DNA of 64,000 nucleotides from Polyangium fumosum (GTDB lineage: Bacteria > Myxococcota_A > Polyangia > Polyangiales > Polyangiaceae). Positions 33,178 through 46,276 of this stretch are shown here, one piece after another. The stretch lies in contig NZ_SSMQ01000075.1 of assembly GCF_005144585.1 (NCBI RefSeq), positions 1 through 64,000 of the forward strand. The letters are read 5' to 3'. Each line of letters opens with the position of its first letter. Within the stretch, counting starts at the first letter, position 1. Position numbers and translations under genes: made by a program. The notes beneath the pieces were generated by a model, which worked only from the letters and a program-made list of their open reading frames with translations, had not been told where the DNA came from and ran no database searches.

Positions 33178-33690
33178 ATGTCTTTGAGGTCATCGAACCG
33201 GGTTCGCGTCGCGGCGACTGCCATCGCATCACTCGCCACGTTGGCGGTCGCTCTTGGCGTTTTCCTGGCTCGGTCGGATGCGCATCGAGGTGCGGCTTCG
33301 GTTGCCCCTTGCGCAATGGGCTCCGCGACGGCATGCGCCATGCCGAGTGGCTCGGGGCGGCGTGGCGGCGGGGACCTGCCGACCGGCGGACAACCGAGGC
33401 TCCTTGAATTCACGAGCGGTTCTTGTGCTGCTTGCGCGCGGATGGCGCCCATCGTGAACCAAGTCGAGCGGCGGTGCCTCGCCGAGGCAGACGGATCCCT
33501 CGTGCACGTGAACATCGACGAGCCCGAGGGCGAGGCGCTCGCGGAGCGTTACGAGGTCCGGGCATTGCCGACATTTGTCGGGATTGACGCAGAGGGCGCG
33601 GAGGTCTTGCGGATGGTCGGGGTCCAGACGCAGGAGAAGCTCGCTTCAGCGATCGGCGAGGTCCGCGGACGCGCATGTCCGCCGATCTGA
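33178..33690 (+). CDS. Exported thioredoxin-like protein with CAAC active site
   Basis: 170 aa, ATG with AGGTGAGG just upstream. Signal or anchor helix at residues 12-32, a Gly/Ser-rich linker, then a thioredoxin fold: PRLLEFTSGSCAACARMAPI (Cys83-Ala-Ala-Cys86 in place of CGPC), and YEVRALPTFVGIDAEG with the cis-Pro. The missing Trp and Gly-Pro between the cysteines suggest a more oxidising or specialised disulfide donor. Last gene of the DoxDA/sigma/anti-sigma operon, so it could pass electrons or disulfides between DoxDA and the Cys-containing anti-sigma. Confidence 0.85.
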   Translation: MSLRSSNRVRVAATAIASLATLAVALGVFLARSDAHRGAASVAPCAMGSATACAMPSGSGRRGGGDLPTGGQPRLLEFTSGSCAACARMAPIVNQVERRCLAEADGSLVHVNIDEPEGEALAERYEVRALPTFVGIDAEGAEVLRMVGVQTQEKLASAIGEVRGRACPPI

Positions 33691-33694
33691 GGGC

Positions 33695-33730
33695 CCGAGG
33701 GCGAAGGTCTCCTCGAGCATTCTCCCTCGG
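33695..33730. terminator. Weak hairpin between convergent genes
   Basis: Outer arms CCGAGGG (33695-33701) and CCCTCGG (33724-33730) enclose 22 bases, in the 41-bp gap between the thioredoxin-like gene and the convergent Cys-repeat lipoprotein. Possible bidirectional terminator. Confidence 0.35.
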
Positions 33731-33731
33731 A

Positions 33732-36239
33732 TCACATCCCCGTTCCCTTGAGCAGGGTCGTGGCCTTGGTCGATAAGCCCGTCACGCTCGCCGCGAGCGT
33801 CGCGGCCCGGAGCCCCGTGCCGGCGGGCGCGAATCGCACGTCGGCCGTGAACGTGCCTCCGGCCGGGACCGTGACCGGCAAGGGCGAAGACGGCGTCACC
33901 GAGAACTCGCCAATGTGGCTCCCGCTCAGCGTGAACGCCGTGATCGTCTGCGGATTGCCCGACGGGTTCGTGTACGTCACGGTCTGCGGCGCGCTCTGCG
34001 TAGCAAGCGCCTGGCCCGGGAAGCTGAGCTCCTGCGCCGTCGTGAACGCAGGAAGCGGCATCGACGCGTACAGCGCGTTGCGAATGAGCTTCGCGGCGTC
34101 GGTCGTCGTATCCCAGCCGATCGTGCTGTTGCCCGTGGTCGAAAGGCCAAAGCCGTTGATCTCGATCAGCGGCCGCCCCGTCGCGGGGCCGCTCGACACC
34201 ACGCCTCGGACCAAGGCGGGCGTGCCGTCCGAGAACAACGCGACGACGATGGGGTTGTTCTTGTTGAACGCCGACGCCGGCATATGGTACGGCGACGAGC
34301 CCTGATAGCCGAACGTCGTGACGCCCGTGAGCAGCGGGCTGCCCGGCTCGAGGATGGTCCCGAGCGTGACCTTCGTCGTGAGGAACGCGACGTCCGCGAT
34401 GGGCGTCGAGAGCGTGTATTGCGTGGCGAAGCGGCCCTTCAGGGCATACGTGCCCGTCTCCTGCGACTCGTAATCGAAGAGCACGACGCCGCCGCCCTGC
34501 TCATAATAGTCGGCCAGGTTGTCGCCGAACCCCGTCGTGACCGACAGGTACGTCATGACCGCGACGGCGTCGTACGCCTTCAGTTGCGCCAGCGTCGGCG
34601 TCGTGGAGTTGATGTTGACGAAGCCGACGGACGCGAACGAGGCCGTGGCCACGAGCTTGGTCTGGAGGTCGGTCGTCCCACCCGCATACAGGACGCCGAC
34701 CGTCGGCGGGAACAGGCCCGTGTACGTGCCGCCCACCCGGCCATTGCCGGTCGTGAGGTTCGCGCAGACGCCGGCCGCGCAGACCTGGTTCGCGCCGCAC
34801 GTGGTGCCGCAAGCGCCGCAGGAGAGGCTGTTGTCGGAGAGGTTGACGCAGCTCGCGCCGCACGTGCTCTCCCCGGGGAGGCAAGCGCAGGCGCCGGCCG
34901 AGCAGACCTGGCTCGACGAGCACGCATTGCCGCAGGCGCCACAGTTCGCCTTGTTGCTCGACGTGTCGACGCACGCGCTGCCGCACGCGGTGGTGCCGCC
35001 GCCGCAGGTGAACGCGCAGGCGCCGCTCGAGCAGACCTCGCCGGCCGCGCAGGCATTGCCGCAAGCGCCGCAATGGGCCGGATCGTTCTTCGTGTCGACG
35101 CACGCGTTGCCGCACGCGGTGGTGCCGCCGGCGCAGGTGAACCCGCATGCGCCCTGCGAGCAGACCTCGCCGGCGGCGCAGGCATTGCCGCAGGCGCCGC
35201 AGTTCGCCGGGTCGTTCGTCGCGTCGACGCAGGCGTTTCCGCATTTCATGGTGCCGCCGGCGCAGGTGAACCCGCATGCGCCGTTCGAGCAGACCTCGCC
35301 GGCGGCGCAGGCATTGCCGCAGGCGCCGCAGTTCGCCGGGTCGTTCGAGATACTGACGCAGGCGTTCCCGCATTTCGTGGCGCCGCCGGAGCACGTGAGC
35401 GCGCATGCGCCCTGCGAGCAGACCTCACCGGCGGCGCATGCATTGCCACAGGCGCCGCAGTTCGCCGGGTCGTTCGAGGTGTCGACGCAGGCGTTTCCGC
35501 ATTTCGTGGCGCCGCCGACGCAGGTGAGCGCGCAGGCGCCTTGCGAGCAGATCTCGCCGGCGGCGCAGGTGTTGTCGCAAGCGCCGCAGTTCGCCGGGTC
35601 GTTCGAGGTGTCGACGCAGGCGTCGCCGCATTTCGTGGTGCCACCGGCGCAGGTGAGCGCGCACGCGCCTTGCGAGCAGACCTCGCCGGCGGGACAGGTG
35701 TTGTCGCAAGCGCCGCAGTTCGCCGGGTCGTTCGAGGTGTCGACGCAGAGTTCCCCACATTTCGTGGCGCCGCCGCCGCAGGTGAGCGCGCACGCGCCCT
35801 GCGAGCAGACCTCACCCGCTGCACACGCGCTCGCGCACGCGCCGCAATTCTGGGGGTCGAGGTTGGTGTCGACGCAGAGCTCGCCGCATTTCGTGGTGCC
35901 GCCGCCGCAGGTGAGGGCGCATGCGCCGTTCGAGCAGACCTCGCCCGGGGCGCACGCATGACCGCAGGTGCCGCAGTTCAGCGGGTTCGTGTCGAGGTCG
36001 ACGCACGCCCCGTCGCACCTGTCCTGCCCGGCCGCGCAAGCGGGCCCGCCGCCTGTGCCCCCGACGCCGCCCGCGCCGCCTGTGCCCCCCGTGCCGCCTG
36101 TGCCCCCGGTGCCGCCGCCCTCCCCGGAGCAGCCTGCCGCGATGAACGCCGCGACGAGCGCGGAGAGCGCGAGCCCTCCCCGCCACGCGCCGAGGACCGT
36201 CGTCATGGGTTGGTGTGCGTAAGTTCGGAATCTGGTCAT
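33732..36239 (-). CDS. Lipoprotein with ten Cys-rich repeats and ASH-like C-terminal domain
   Basis: 835 aa. Start ATG 36239 has GGGGAT a few bases upstream; ATG 36206 is an alternative. Lipobox FIAAGC gives Cys37. After a GGTGG linker come ten tandem repeats of about 43 residues (nucleotide period about 129 bp), each with about six Cys in the pattern C-x6-CG-x2-CVD, then DPxNCGACGNAC, then GEVCSxGACALT, from about residue 68 to 490. A globular region follows (YAGGTTDLQTKLVA, LKAYDAVAVMTYL, GGGVVLFDYES), like a carbohydrate- or peptide-related GATase fold, then a C-terminal choice-of-anchor/ASH-like beta domain (VTYTNPSGNPQTITAFTLSG, VPAGGTFTADVRFAP). This is the myxobacterial surface-lipoprotein style, possibly adhesion or prey contact. 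Confidence 0.8.
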   Translation of the reverse strand: MTRFRTYAHQPMTTVLGAWRGGLALSALVAAFIAAGCSGEGGGTGGTGGTGGTGGAGGVGGTGGGPACAAGQDRCDGACVDLDTNPLNCGTCGHACAPGEVCSNGACALTCGGGTTKCGELCVDTNLDPQNCGACASACAAGEVCSQGACALTCGGGATKCGELCVDTSNDPANCGACDNTCPAGEVCSQGACALTCAGGTTKCGDACVDTSNDPANCGACDNTCAAGEICSQGACALTCVGGATKCGNACVDTSNDPANCGACGNACAAGEVCSQGACALTCSGGATKCGNACVSISNDPANCGACGNACAAGEVCSNGACGFTCAGGTMKCGNACVDATNDPANCGACGNACAAGEVCSQGACGFTCAGGTTACGNACVDTKNDPAHCGACGNACAAGEVCSSGACAFTCGGGTTACGSACVDTSSNKANCGACGNACSSSQVCSAGACACLPGESTCGASCVNLSDNSLSCGACGTTCGANQVCAAGVCANLTTGNGRVGGTYTGLFPPTVGVLYAGGTTDLQTKLVATASFASVGFVNINSTTPTLAQLKAYDAVAVMTYLSVTTGFGDNLADYYEQGGGVVLFDYESQETGTYALKGRFATQYTLSTPIADVAFLTTKVTLGTILEPGSPLLTGVTTFGYQGSSPYHMPASAFNKNNPIVVALFSDGTPALVRGVVSSGPATGRPLIEINGFGLSTTGNSTIGWDTTTDAAKLIRNALYASMPLPAFTTAQELSFPGQALATQSAPQTVTYTNPSGNPQTITAFTLSGSHIGEFSVTPSSPLPVTVPAGGTFTADVRFAPAGTGLRAATLAASVTGLSTKATTLLKGTGM

Positions 36240-36390
36240 TGATTCATCCCCGTAGAAGTCGTTTGGGCGTCAAAGAAATTCTCGACCAGCCTTCCATAGT
36301 ATCATTGTCCGCTCCGCGGAGAGCCACGCATGTGCGTGCTCCGCATGACCACAGCGTGCGGAAGGGCGGCGTTGGCGGGGGACGGCGGTT

Positions 36391-37818
36391 TCAGCCGGAG
36401 CGCACGAGCGCTTCGAGCGAGATCGACTGCAAGAGGCCCTTTCCGATGGGCCGCTTGTCCTCCCAGAAGACACGCGCCTCGAAGAAGGCCCGCGCCGCCT
36501 CGCTCTGCAAGGCCCGGAGGACCGCCTCGGCCTCTTCGCGGGCCTCGAACGGCAAGAAATAACACGTGTCGTCGAGCACCACCGGGCGCCCCTCGTGCGG
36601 CTCGACCAGCGCGAACGAGAATTTCTTGTAGAGACCACAAATCGCGACTTTGTAGGGCGCGAACGTGTACGGCCCGATTCCGAACACCGAGAAGGGGGGC
36701 TTGTCGCGATAAATGGAGCTCTTGCGGACGTCGAGCTTCTCCTCGTGCCGGACGAGGTAGGCCCACGCCCGCGGCGCCTGATCCTGCAAGGTCCGCGTCT
36801 CCTCGCCGAGCGAGCGTTGCGTCACGAGCACGAAGCGCCTCCCCGGGCGCCGCCCATTCGCCACGTCCGAGCCCTTGAGCAGCGGAAAGACAACGGATTG
36901 TTCGATGTCCACCCGCTCGCCGAGGCCATTGACGAGCGCGCCGTCCTTCGCTTCGAGCTCCATCACCGGCGCGCAGTCGTGCTTGAGCCCCGAGCGCCAC
37001 GCCGGGGTGCATTGGCCTTCGAGGCCCTGCGTGCGTTCGAGTCGATCGATGTCGCTGTAAATGCGCCCGCCGTGCACGCCCATCGTTCGCCGCGGAATTT
37101 CGGCGTCGAGCGAATCGAAGACGGCCCAGCCGCGCGCCGGGGGGCCGCCCGGCGGATTCGACGCGAGCGTCATCACCACGGCCGCCGTCGCCACGTCGAA
37201 TGCGCCGCGCGCGTCGATCCGATACGTCGCGCCCGAGACCCGGACCCCCTCGTGGGCCACGTGCTCCATCACCCGCCGCGCGACGTTGCTCTTGCAGAGC
37301 ACGACCATGCGGAAATCACGGCCGCGGAGCGCCGCGAGCAGGCGCAGGAGGATCCACTCCGAGACGTCGAAATTGCTCTTGCCCGTCCGCGCGTCGAGGC
37401 CCCGGAATCGCTTGAAGTTCGATTTCGGCGGCAGGTTCCGCGAGCCGAGCGCGCCGAGATCGGCGCTCGTGACCCAGGGCGGATTGCCCAGCACGAGCAC
37501 CGGATCCGGCATCGCCGCGAGCACGTCCTCCCACGCGACCTCGAAACAATCACCGAGGCGCACGTCGACCGGGGCGCCCGCGAGCGCGAGGCGCGCCGCC
37601 TCGACGTGGCCCGGGTCGATGTCGAAGCCGCGGGCAGGGATGTCCGGAAAGACCTCCGCCGCCGCCGTGAGGAACGCGCCTTTGCCGCACGTAGGCTCCA
37701 GGATCGAGGACGGGCGCGCGCCGAGCCGCGCGGCGAGGCGGGAGACCTGCCGCGCGAGCTCGAGGGGCGTCTGCCAGTCCCCACGCTCGACGCGCGAGGG
37801 CCGCGAGGGCGCTGTCAC
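36391..37818 (-). CDS. N6-adenine-type DNA methyltransferase, solitary
   Basis: 475 aa from GTG 37818, which overlaps the fabZ stop. Motif I is ILEPTCGKGAFLTAAAEVFP, motif II GFDIDPGHVEAARL, and the catalytic motif IV is NPPW (residues about 112-115), the N/D-PP-Y/F/W signature of exocyclic amino methyltransferases. The C-terminal ~230 residues (SDIDRLERTQGLEGQC, FGIGPYTFAPYKVAICGLYK) resemble the target-recognition part of TaqI/Eco57I-like enzymes. It should transfer methyl groups to adenine in a defined sequence. No cognate endonuclease lies on either side: its neighbours are lipid A genes and a lipoprotein, so it may be an orphan epigenetic methylase or anti-restriction function. Confidence 0.8.
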   Translation of the reverse strand: MTAPSRPSRVERGDWQTPLELARQVSRLAARLGARPSSILEPTCGKGAFLTAAAEVFPDIPARGFDIDPGHVEAARLALAGAPVDVRLGDCFEVAWEDVLAAMPDPVLVLGNPPWVTSADLGALGSRNLPPKSNFKRFRGLDARTGKSNFDVSEWILLRLLAALRGRDFRMVVLCKSNVARRVMEHVAHEGVRVSGATYRIDARGAFDVATAAVVMTLASNPPGGPPARGWAVFDSLDAEIPRRTMGVHGGRIYSDIDRLERTQGLEGQCTPAWRSGLKHDCAPVMELEAKDGALVNGLGERVDIEQSVVFPLLKGSDVANGRRPGRRFVLVTQRSLGEETRTLQDQAPRAWAYLVRHEEKLDVRKSSIYRDKPPFSVFGIGPYTFAPYKVAICGLYKKFSFALVEPHEGRPVVLDDTCYFLPFEAREEAEAVLRALQSEAARAFFEARVFWEDKRPIGKGLLQSISLEALVRSG

Positions 37819-38285
37819 GCCGAGGCGTCCGCGACCTGCGCGAGCATCTCCGCCTCGGCGCAGAGGTTGCCGTCGACGCGCGCCTCGCCCCGGAGCTTCC
37901 ACACCGGGCCCCGACGCTGCAAGGCCGTGGCCGAGAGATCGAGCCTGTCGCCCGGCACGACGGGCCTGCGGAAGCGCGCCTTGTCGATGCCCAGGAAGAG
38001 CACGACCTTGGGCTTGGGTCCCGGCGCAGGGTCGGACGCGTGCGCGAGCAGGCCGCCGATCTGCACCATGGCTTCGACGATGAGGACGCCGGGCATGATC
38101 GGGTGCGCGGGGAAATGGCCCTGGAACCAGGGCTCGTTGTACGCGACGCACTTGTGCCCCGCGATGCGCTCGCCCGGCACGAGCTCCGTCACGCGATCGA
38201 CCATCACCATCGGATACCGATGCGGGAGGATCGTGAGGATCTCACGCACCTCGATCGGAAGTTTCACGTTCGCCCCTTCGGTCAC
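37815..38285 (-). CDS. fabZ: 3-hydroxyacyl-[acyl-carrier-protein] dehydratase FabZ
   Basis: 156 aa, GTG start at 38285 overlapping the lpxD stop. Hot-dog fold signatures: ILPHRYPMVMVDRV, NEPWFQGHFPAHPIMPGVLIVEAM with catalytic His57 and Glu71, and GIDKARFRRPVVPGD. FabZ dehydrates 3-hydroxyacyl-ACP in fatty acid elongation and competes with LpxA/LpxD for 3-hydroxyacyl-ACP, explaining its common place in lipid A operons. Order here is skp-like, lpxD, fabZ, DNA methyltransferase, all on the minus strand with 4-bp overlaps at the last two junctions. Confidence 0.93.
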   Translation of the reverse strand: MTEGANVKLPIEVREILTILPHRYPMVMVDRVTELVPGERIAGHKCVAYNEPWFQGHFPAHPIMPGVLIVEAMVQIGGLLAHASDPAPGPKPKVVLFLGIDKARFRRPVVPGDRLDLSATALQRRGPVWKLRGEARVDGNLCAEAEMLAQVADASA

Positions 38286-39289
38286 CCGGACCGTCCCTTC
38301 CGTTTGCGTCCCGGCTCTTCGAGCTGCCGCGCCGTCGCGCGGAGCCACCGCGCCTTGTCCACCGCGGGATACCCGCCGAACACGGCGCCCGCAGGCACGT
38401 CGCCGATGACGCCCGCTTTCGCGGCGAGCCGCGCCCCGGCGCCCACGTCGCAATGATCGGCGACGCCCACCTGCCCGCCGACGAGCGCGCCCGCGCCGAT
38501 CCGCGACGAGCCCGCGAAGCCCGCTTGCGCCGCGATGAGCGCGCCCGCGCCGACGGCGGCGTTGTGGCCGACGTGCACGTGTGCGTCGAGCTTGGCGCCG
38601 CGGCCGATCACGGTCGGCCCGAGCGTGCCGGCGTCGATGGTGCAAAGCGGGCCGATCTCGACGTCGTCCTCGATGATCACGCCGCCGAGCTGCGGCACGC
38701 GCACGACGCCGCCCGCGGGCGACGCCGCCCAGCCGAAGCCGGGGCGGCCGAGGACCGACGAGGCGCCGACGACGACACGCGCGCCGAGCGAGACGCCGCC
38801 ATACACGACGACGTGGGGCTCGATGCGGCAGCGCGGGCCGATCTCGGCGCCGGCAAACACGACGGCGAAGGGGCCGATGATCGCCGTGGGATCGACGTTC
38901 GCGAGGGGATCGATCCGCGCGAGCGCGCGCGCGTCCACGGGCGCGGGCTGCGGCACCCGTTCGAGCACGCAGGCGAGCGCGTACGCCGCGCGCGGGTGGA
39001 TCCAGCGCTTGCCCGCGGGCACGAGCGAGGCGAGCGGGCCATCGACGAGGAGAAACGCGTCGCTCGCCCGCGCGGCTTCGAGGTACCGGCGCGAAAGAAG
39101 CGGCGCGAGGGTCGTCGTGCCTTCGGAGGCTTCCGCGTCGATCGGAGCGACGCGGGACACGACGGCGTCCTCGAGGCCCGGATCGAGCATGCCCCCGAGC
39201 GTCGCCGCGAGCTCGTGAAGAGGCACGGGCGCGGGCAGGACGGCGCCGGCGCTACTTCTTTTCGTCGCCGCCTCCCGACGGTTTGTCAC
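38282..39289 (-). CDS. lpxD: UDP-3-O-acylglucosamine N-acyltransferase LpxD
   Basis: 335 aa. The N-terminal uridine-binding domain (about residues 20-105) is followed by a left-handed beta-helix of hexapeptide repeats: NVDPTAIIGPFAVVFAGAE, GPRCRIEPHVVVYGG, IIEDDVEIGPLCTIDAG and HVHVGHNAAVGAG. HVGHN contains the catalytic His equivalent. LpxD adds the N-linked 3-hydroxyacyl chain to UDP-GlcN in lipid A synthesis, so the organism should make lipid A. The start at 39289 overlaps the skp-like 3' end by 38 bp; no better internal start exists before the conserved region. Confidence 0.92.
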   Translation of the reverse strand: MTNRREAATKRSSAGAVLPAPVPLHELAATLGGMLDPGLEDAVVSRVAPIDAEASEGTTTLAPLLSRRYLEAARASDAFLLVDGPLASLVPAGKRWIHPRAAYALACVLERVPQPAPVDARALARIDPLANVDPTAIIGPFAVVFAGAEIGPRCRIEPHVVVYGGVSLGARVVVGASSVLGRPGFGWAASPAGGVVRVPQLGGVIIEDDVEIGPLCTIDAGTLGPTVIGRGAKLDAHVHVGHNAAVGAGALIAAQAGFAGSSRIGAGALVGGQVGVADHCDVGAGARLAAKAGVIGDVPAGAVFGGYPAVDKARWLRATARQLEEPGRKRKGRSG

Positions 39290-39854
39290 CGCCGCCCTCG
39301 GGCGGGGCGTCGCCGCCGCCGTCGCCGCCGGAGTTGTACATCTGCACGACCTGCTCGGTGAGGTCGAGATCCGGCCGCGCGTAGGGCGTCGCGGAGCGGT
39401 CGAGGATGAGCTCGTAGCCGTTCTTTTTCGCGAGGCGCGTGATGATGCCCATCATCTTGCGGAGGATGGGGCCCGTCAGGTCGCCCTGCTTCTTCTGGAG
39501 CTCTTTGTTGTAGTCGACGAAGCTCGTCTGGAGCTCGACCATGCGGCGCTGCCAGTCCTCCATGCGGCGGGCGAGGGCCTCGCGCGAGAGCACGCGGGCC
39601 TGGCGCTCGATGTCCTCGCGCGCGCGCTGGAGCTCCTCTTGTTTCGCGTCGAGCTCCTTCTGGCGCTTGTCGAAGAGCTTCTTCAGCGTGCCCTGCGCGC
39701 GGATGCCGTCCTCGGTCTGCATGACGGCCTGCTGGACGTCGACGACCGCGATCTTGTTCTCGGCCGAGGCAGAGCCAGGGGCGAGGGAGACGAGCGCGGA
39801 GAGCACAGTGGCGGCGAGGGCCGCGTGAAGGCGGGGAAGGCGACGCAGTAGCAT
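39252..39854 (-). CDS. OmpH/Skp-family periplasmic chaperone
   Basis: 200 aa. Signal peptide ending in SASA, then the conserved ENKIAVVDVQQAVMQTEDG. A long coiled-coil hairpin spans about residues 50-130 (LFDKRQKELDAKQEELQRA), forming the tentacles of the Skp trimer. The fold closes with GYELILDRSATPYARPDLDLT. A Gly/Asp/Pro-rich tail of about 25 residues (GGDGGGDAPPEGGGDKPSG) is extra to the family. Skp holds outer-membrane proteins on the way to BAM; bamA, often upstream, is not here. First gene of the skp-lpxD-fabZ-methylase unit. Confidence 0.88.
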   Translation of the reverse strand: MLLRRLPRLHAALAATVLSALVSLAPGSASAENKIAVVDVQQAVMQTEDGIRAQGTLKKLFDKRQKELDAKQEELQRAREDIERQARVLSREALARRMEDWQRRMVELQTSFVDYNKELQKKQGDLTGPILRKMMGIITRLAKKNGYELILDRSATPYARPDLDLTEQVVQMYNSGGDGGGDAPPEGGGDKPSGGGDEKK

Positions 39855-40037
39855 GAAGGCGATGAAGCTCGCTTACCTGCGCGCGGTGAGGCGGTCAAGC
39901 ACGCCGCACGCCGCGATCGCAGGAAGCGGATCCGGCGTACGATGAGGTCCGGCGGAGAAAAGCGGGAAGGGTGCGCGGCATCGCCCTTGCGTCGTGTTTG
40001 TCACCGCGGTTATGTCGGAGAACTGTACGAGGACCTC

Positions 40038-44804
<4,767 letters not shown>

Positions 44805-44811
44805 AGCCGAG

Positions 44812-44919
44812 CTGGGGCGTTGCCCCAGGCCCCAGGAGGGGGCTCTCCGCCCCCTCCACCCCGGACCAGCCAGGGGCTGGACCCAAGTTCGATGAACTGC
44901 GCGGTGCGCAGTTCATCGA
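44812..44919. terminator. Train of four hairpins between convergent genes
   Basis: Stems at 44812-44828 (7 bp, loop GTT), 44835-44857 (9 bp), 44866-44880 (6 bp) and 44889-44919 (14 bp, loop GGT, arms TCGATGAACTGCGC / GCGCAGTTCATCGA). They occupy the 144-bp gap between the calcium-repeat gene and the convergent methyltransferase. Same architecture as 19619-19776 but different stem sequences. Confidence 0.65.
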
Positions 44920-44948
44920 GCAGCCGGGGGCAAGATCGGCGAGCCGCT

Positions 44949-46028
44949 TCAGCCCGGAGCGAGCTCCAGGAGCGAGTGGTAAATACCCAGCCGCTCGTGT
45001 GTCGTCTGGAGTGCGAGCCCCTCCTCGCGGGCGAGCGCGAGGATGTCCTCCGCGCGGTACATCCGGCTGTTGCCGTTTGCGATCGCCGTGAAATAGGGCG
45101 ACGTGTTGATCAGGCAATAGGCGGCTGCGTCGAAGCGCTGCGTGTCCCAGAACGTATCGAGGATCCAGAGCCGCCCCCCGGGGCGCAACGCGCGGCCGGC
45201 GCGGCGCAGGATGGTCCTCACCTCGTCCTCCGAGAAACATACGAGGAACTGGCTCATCCAGACGGCGTCGAAGCCGGAGGGCAGCTCGGCGTGGGGATCG
45301 AGCACGTCCACGGGGCAAGGCACGGCGCGGTCGCCGAGGCCTTTTTCGCGCAGGTTCTGCATGGCCATTTCGAGCTGGTTCGGCAGGTCGACGAGCGAGG
45401 CGCAGAGCTCGGGCGACCGCGCGAGGCAAAGCGACGCCCATTTGCCGGTATTGCAGCCGATGTCGAGCATGGTCTTCGGCTGCCGTTCGAGTACGATCCG
45501 GCTCGCCGCGGGGAAGGCCGCGTCCGAGTAGAAATGGTCGAAGCGTAGCCAGGCGCTTTTGGCGTTCTCGGGCAGGTGCGCGAGCGCCTCGTAGACCGTC
45601 TTCCATTCGCCGAAGACGCGCAGCCCCGCAGGCTCGCCGAGCTTCAGCGCGTCCTCCAGCTTGTGCATGCCGAGGTAACAGACCTCGTGGATGAACTCCA
45701 TGTTCACCGCCGTCATCTCGTCGCGGCGGATGAAGGCGCCGAGCGTGGTGATGACGAATTTTCCGTTGTCATAGGCCACGAGATCCGCCGAGAGCCCGCA
45801 TTCGAGCAGGACCGTCGCGGCATAACTCGAAAGGCCCGTCTCCGTCGCTGCCTCGGCCGCCGTCATCCCCTCGGCGCCGCGGCCCTCGACGGCTTCGAGC
45901 AAACCCGTCGACCGCAAGAGGCGCGTGGCCTGGAACACGATCGGCGCGAAGGCGATCCGTTGGGCGTCAAAGCGTGTTTCCAGGCCGGTTTTGTCGTGAC
46001 CGAAGCGTTTGTGCAGCACCACCTTCAC
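44949..46028 (-). CDS. SAM-dependent O-methyltransferase-type protein with winged-helix N-terminus
   Basis: 359 aa. The N-terminal ~110 residues form a dimerisation/winged-helix domain as in plant-type O-methyltransferases (FQATRLLRSTGLLEAVEG, GMTAAEAATETGLSSYAATVLLE). The catalytic core shows MLDIGCNTGKWASLCL (motif I), DLPNQLEMA, SGFDAVWMSQFLVCFSED and LRPGGRLWILDTFWD. Acceptor unknown, probably a small metabolite. GTG 46028, 46022 and 46019 are all possible; GGAGGTG at 46032-46026 favours 46019 by spacing. It sits between two paralogous calcium-repeat genes on the opposite strand and has no pathway partner nearby. Confidence 0.8.
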   Translation of the reverse strand: MKVVLHKRFGHDKTGLETRFDAQRIAFAPIVFQATRLLRSTGLLEAVEGRGAEGMTAAEAATETGLSSYAATVLLECGLSADLVAYDNGKFVITTLGAFIRRDEMTAVNMEFIHEVCYLGMHKLEDALKLGEPAGLRVFGEWKTVYEALAHLPENAKSAWLRFDHFYSDAAFPAASRIVLERQPKTMLDIGCNTGKWASLCLARSPELCASLVDLPNQLEMAMQNLREKGLGDRAVPCPVDVLDPHAELPSGFDAVWMSQFLVCFSEDEVRTILRRAGRALRPGGRLWILDTFWDTQRFDAAAYCLINTSPYFTAIANGNSRMYRAEDILALAREEGLALQTTHERLGIYHSLLELAPG

Positions 46029-46276
46029 CTCCGCGGGGGAGCCGCATCATGCCCGGGACGGAGAAAAAGTCCCACGATAACTTTACGTCGAGGCGCGTGT
46101 TTTCGCGGTGCGGGTGAGGACCGTTGCCCTCGATTGCGGTGTCTTGTCCTCATTTTGAGGTGGTAAGTAAGCAGTGCATGCGCAAGAAGCCGGCGCATTT
46201 CACGTTCTCGTTCGGTGAAGGGGTTGTGATATGTGTCCCTGACGATAGCCACGAACCCCCGTCCGAGGGAGAACAC

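Noticed and set aside
34501..35961. Several frames on both strands through the Cys-repeat lipoprotein
   Set aside because: Periodic products of the 129-bp coding repeat; only the 835-aa frame has a lipobox and the Cys pattern.
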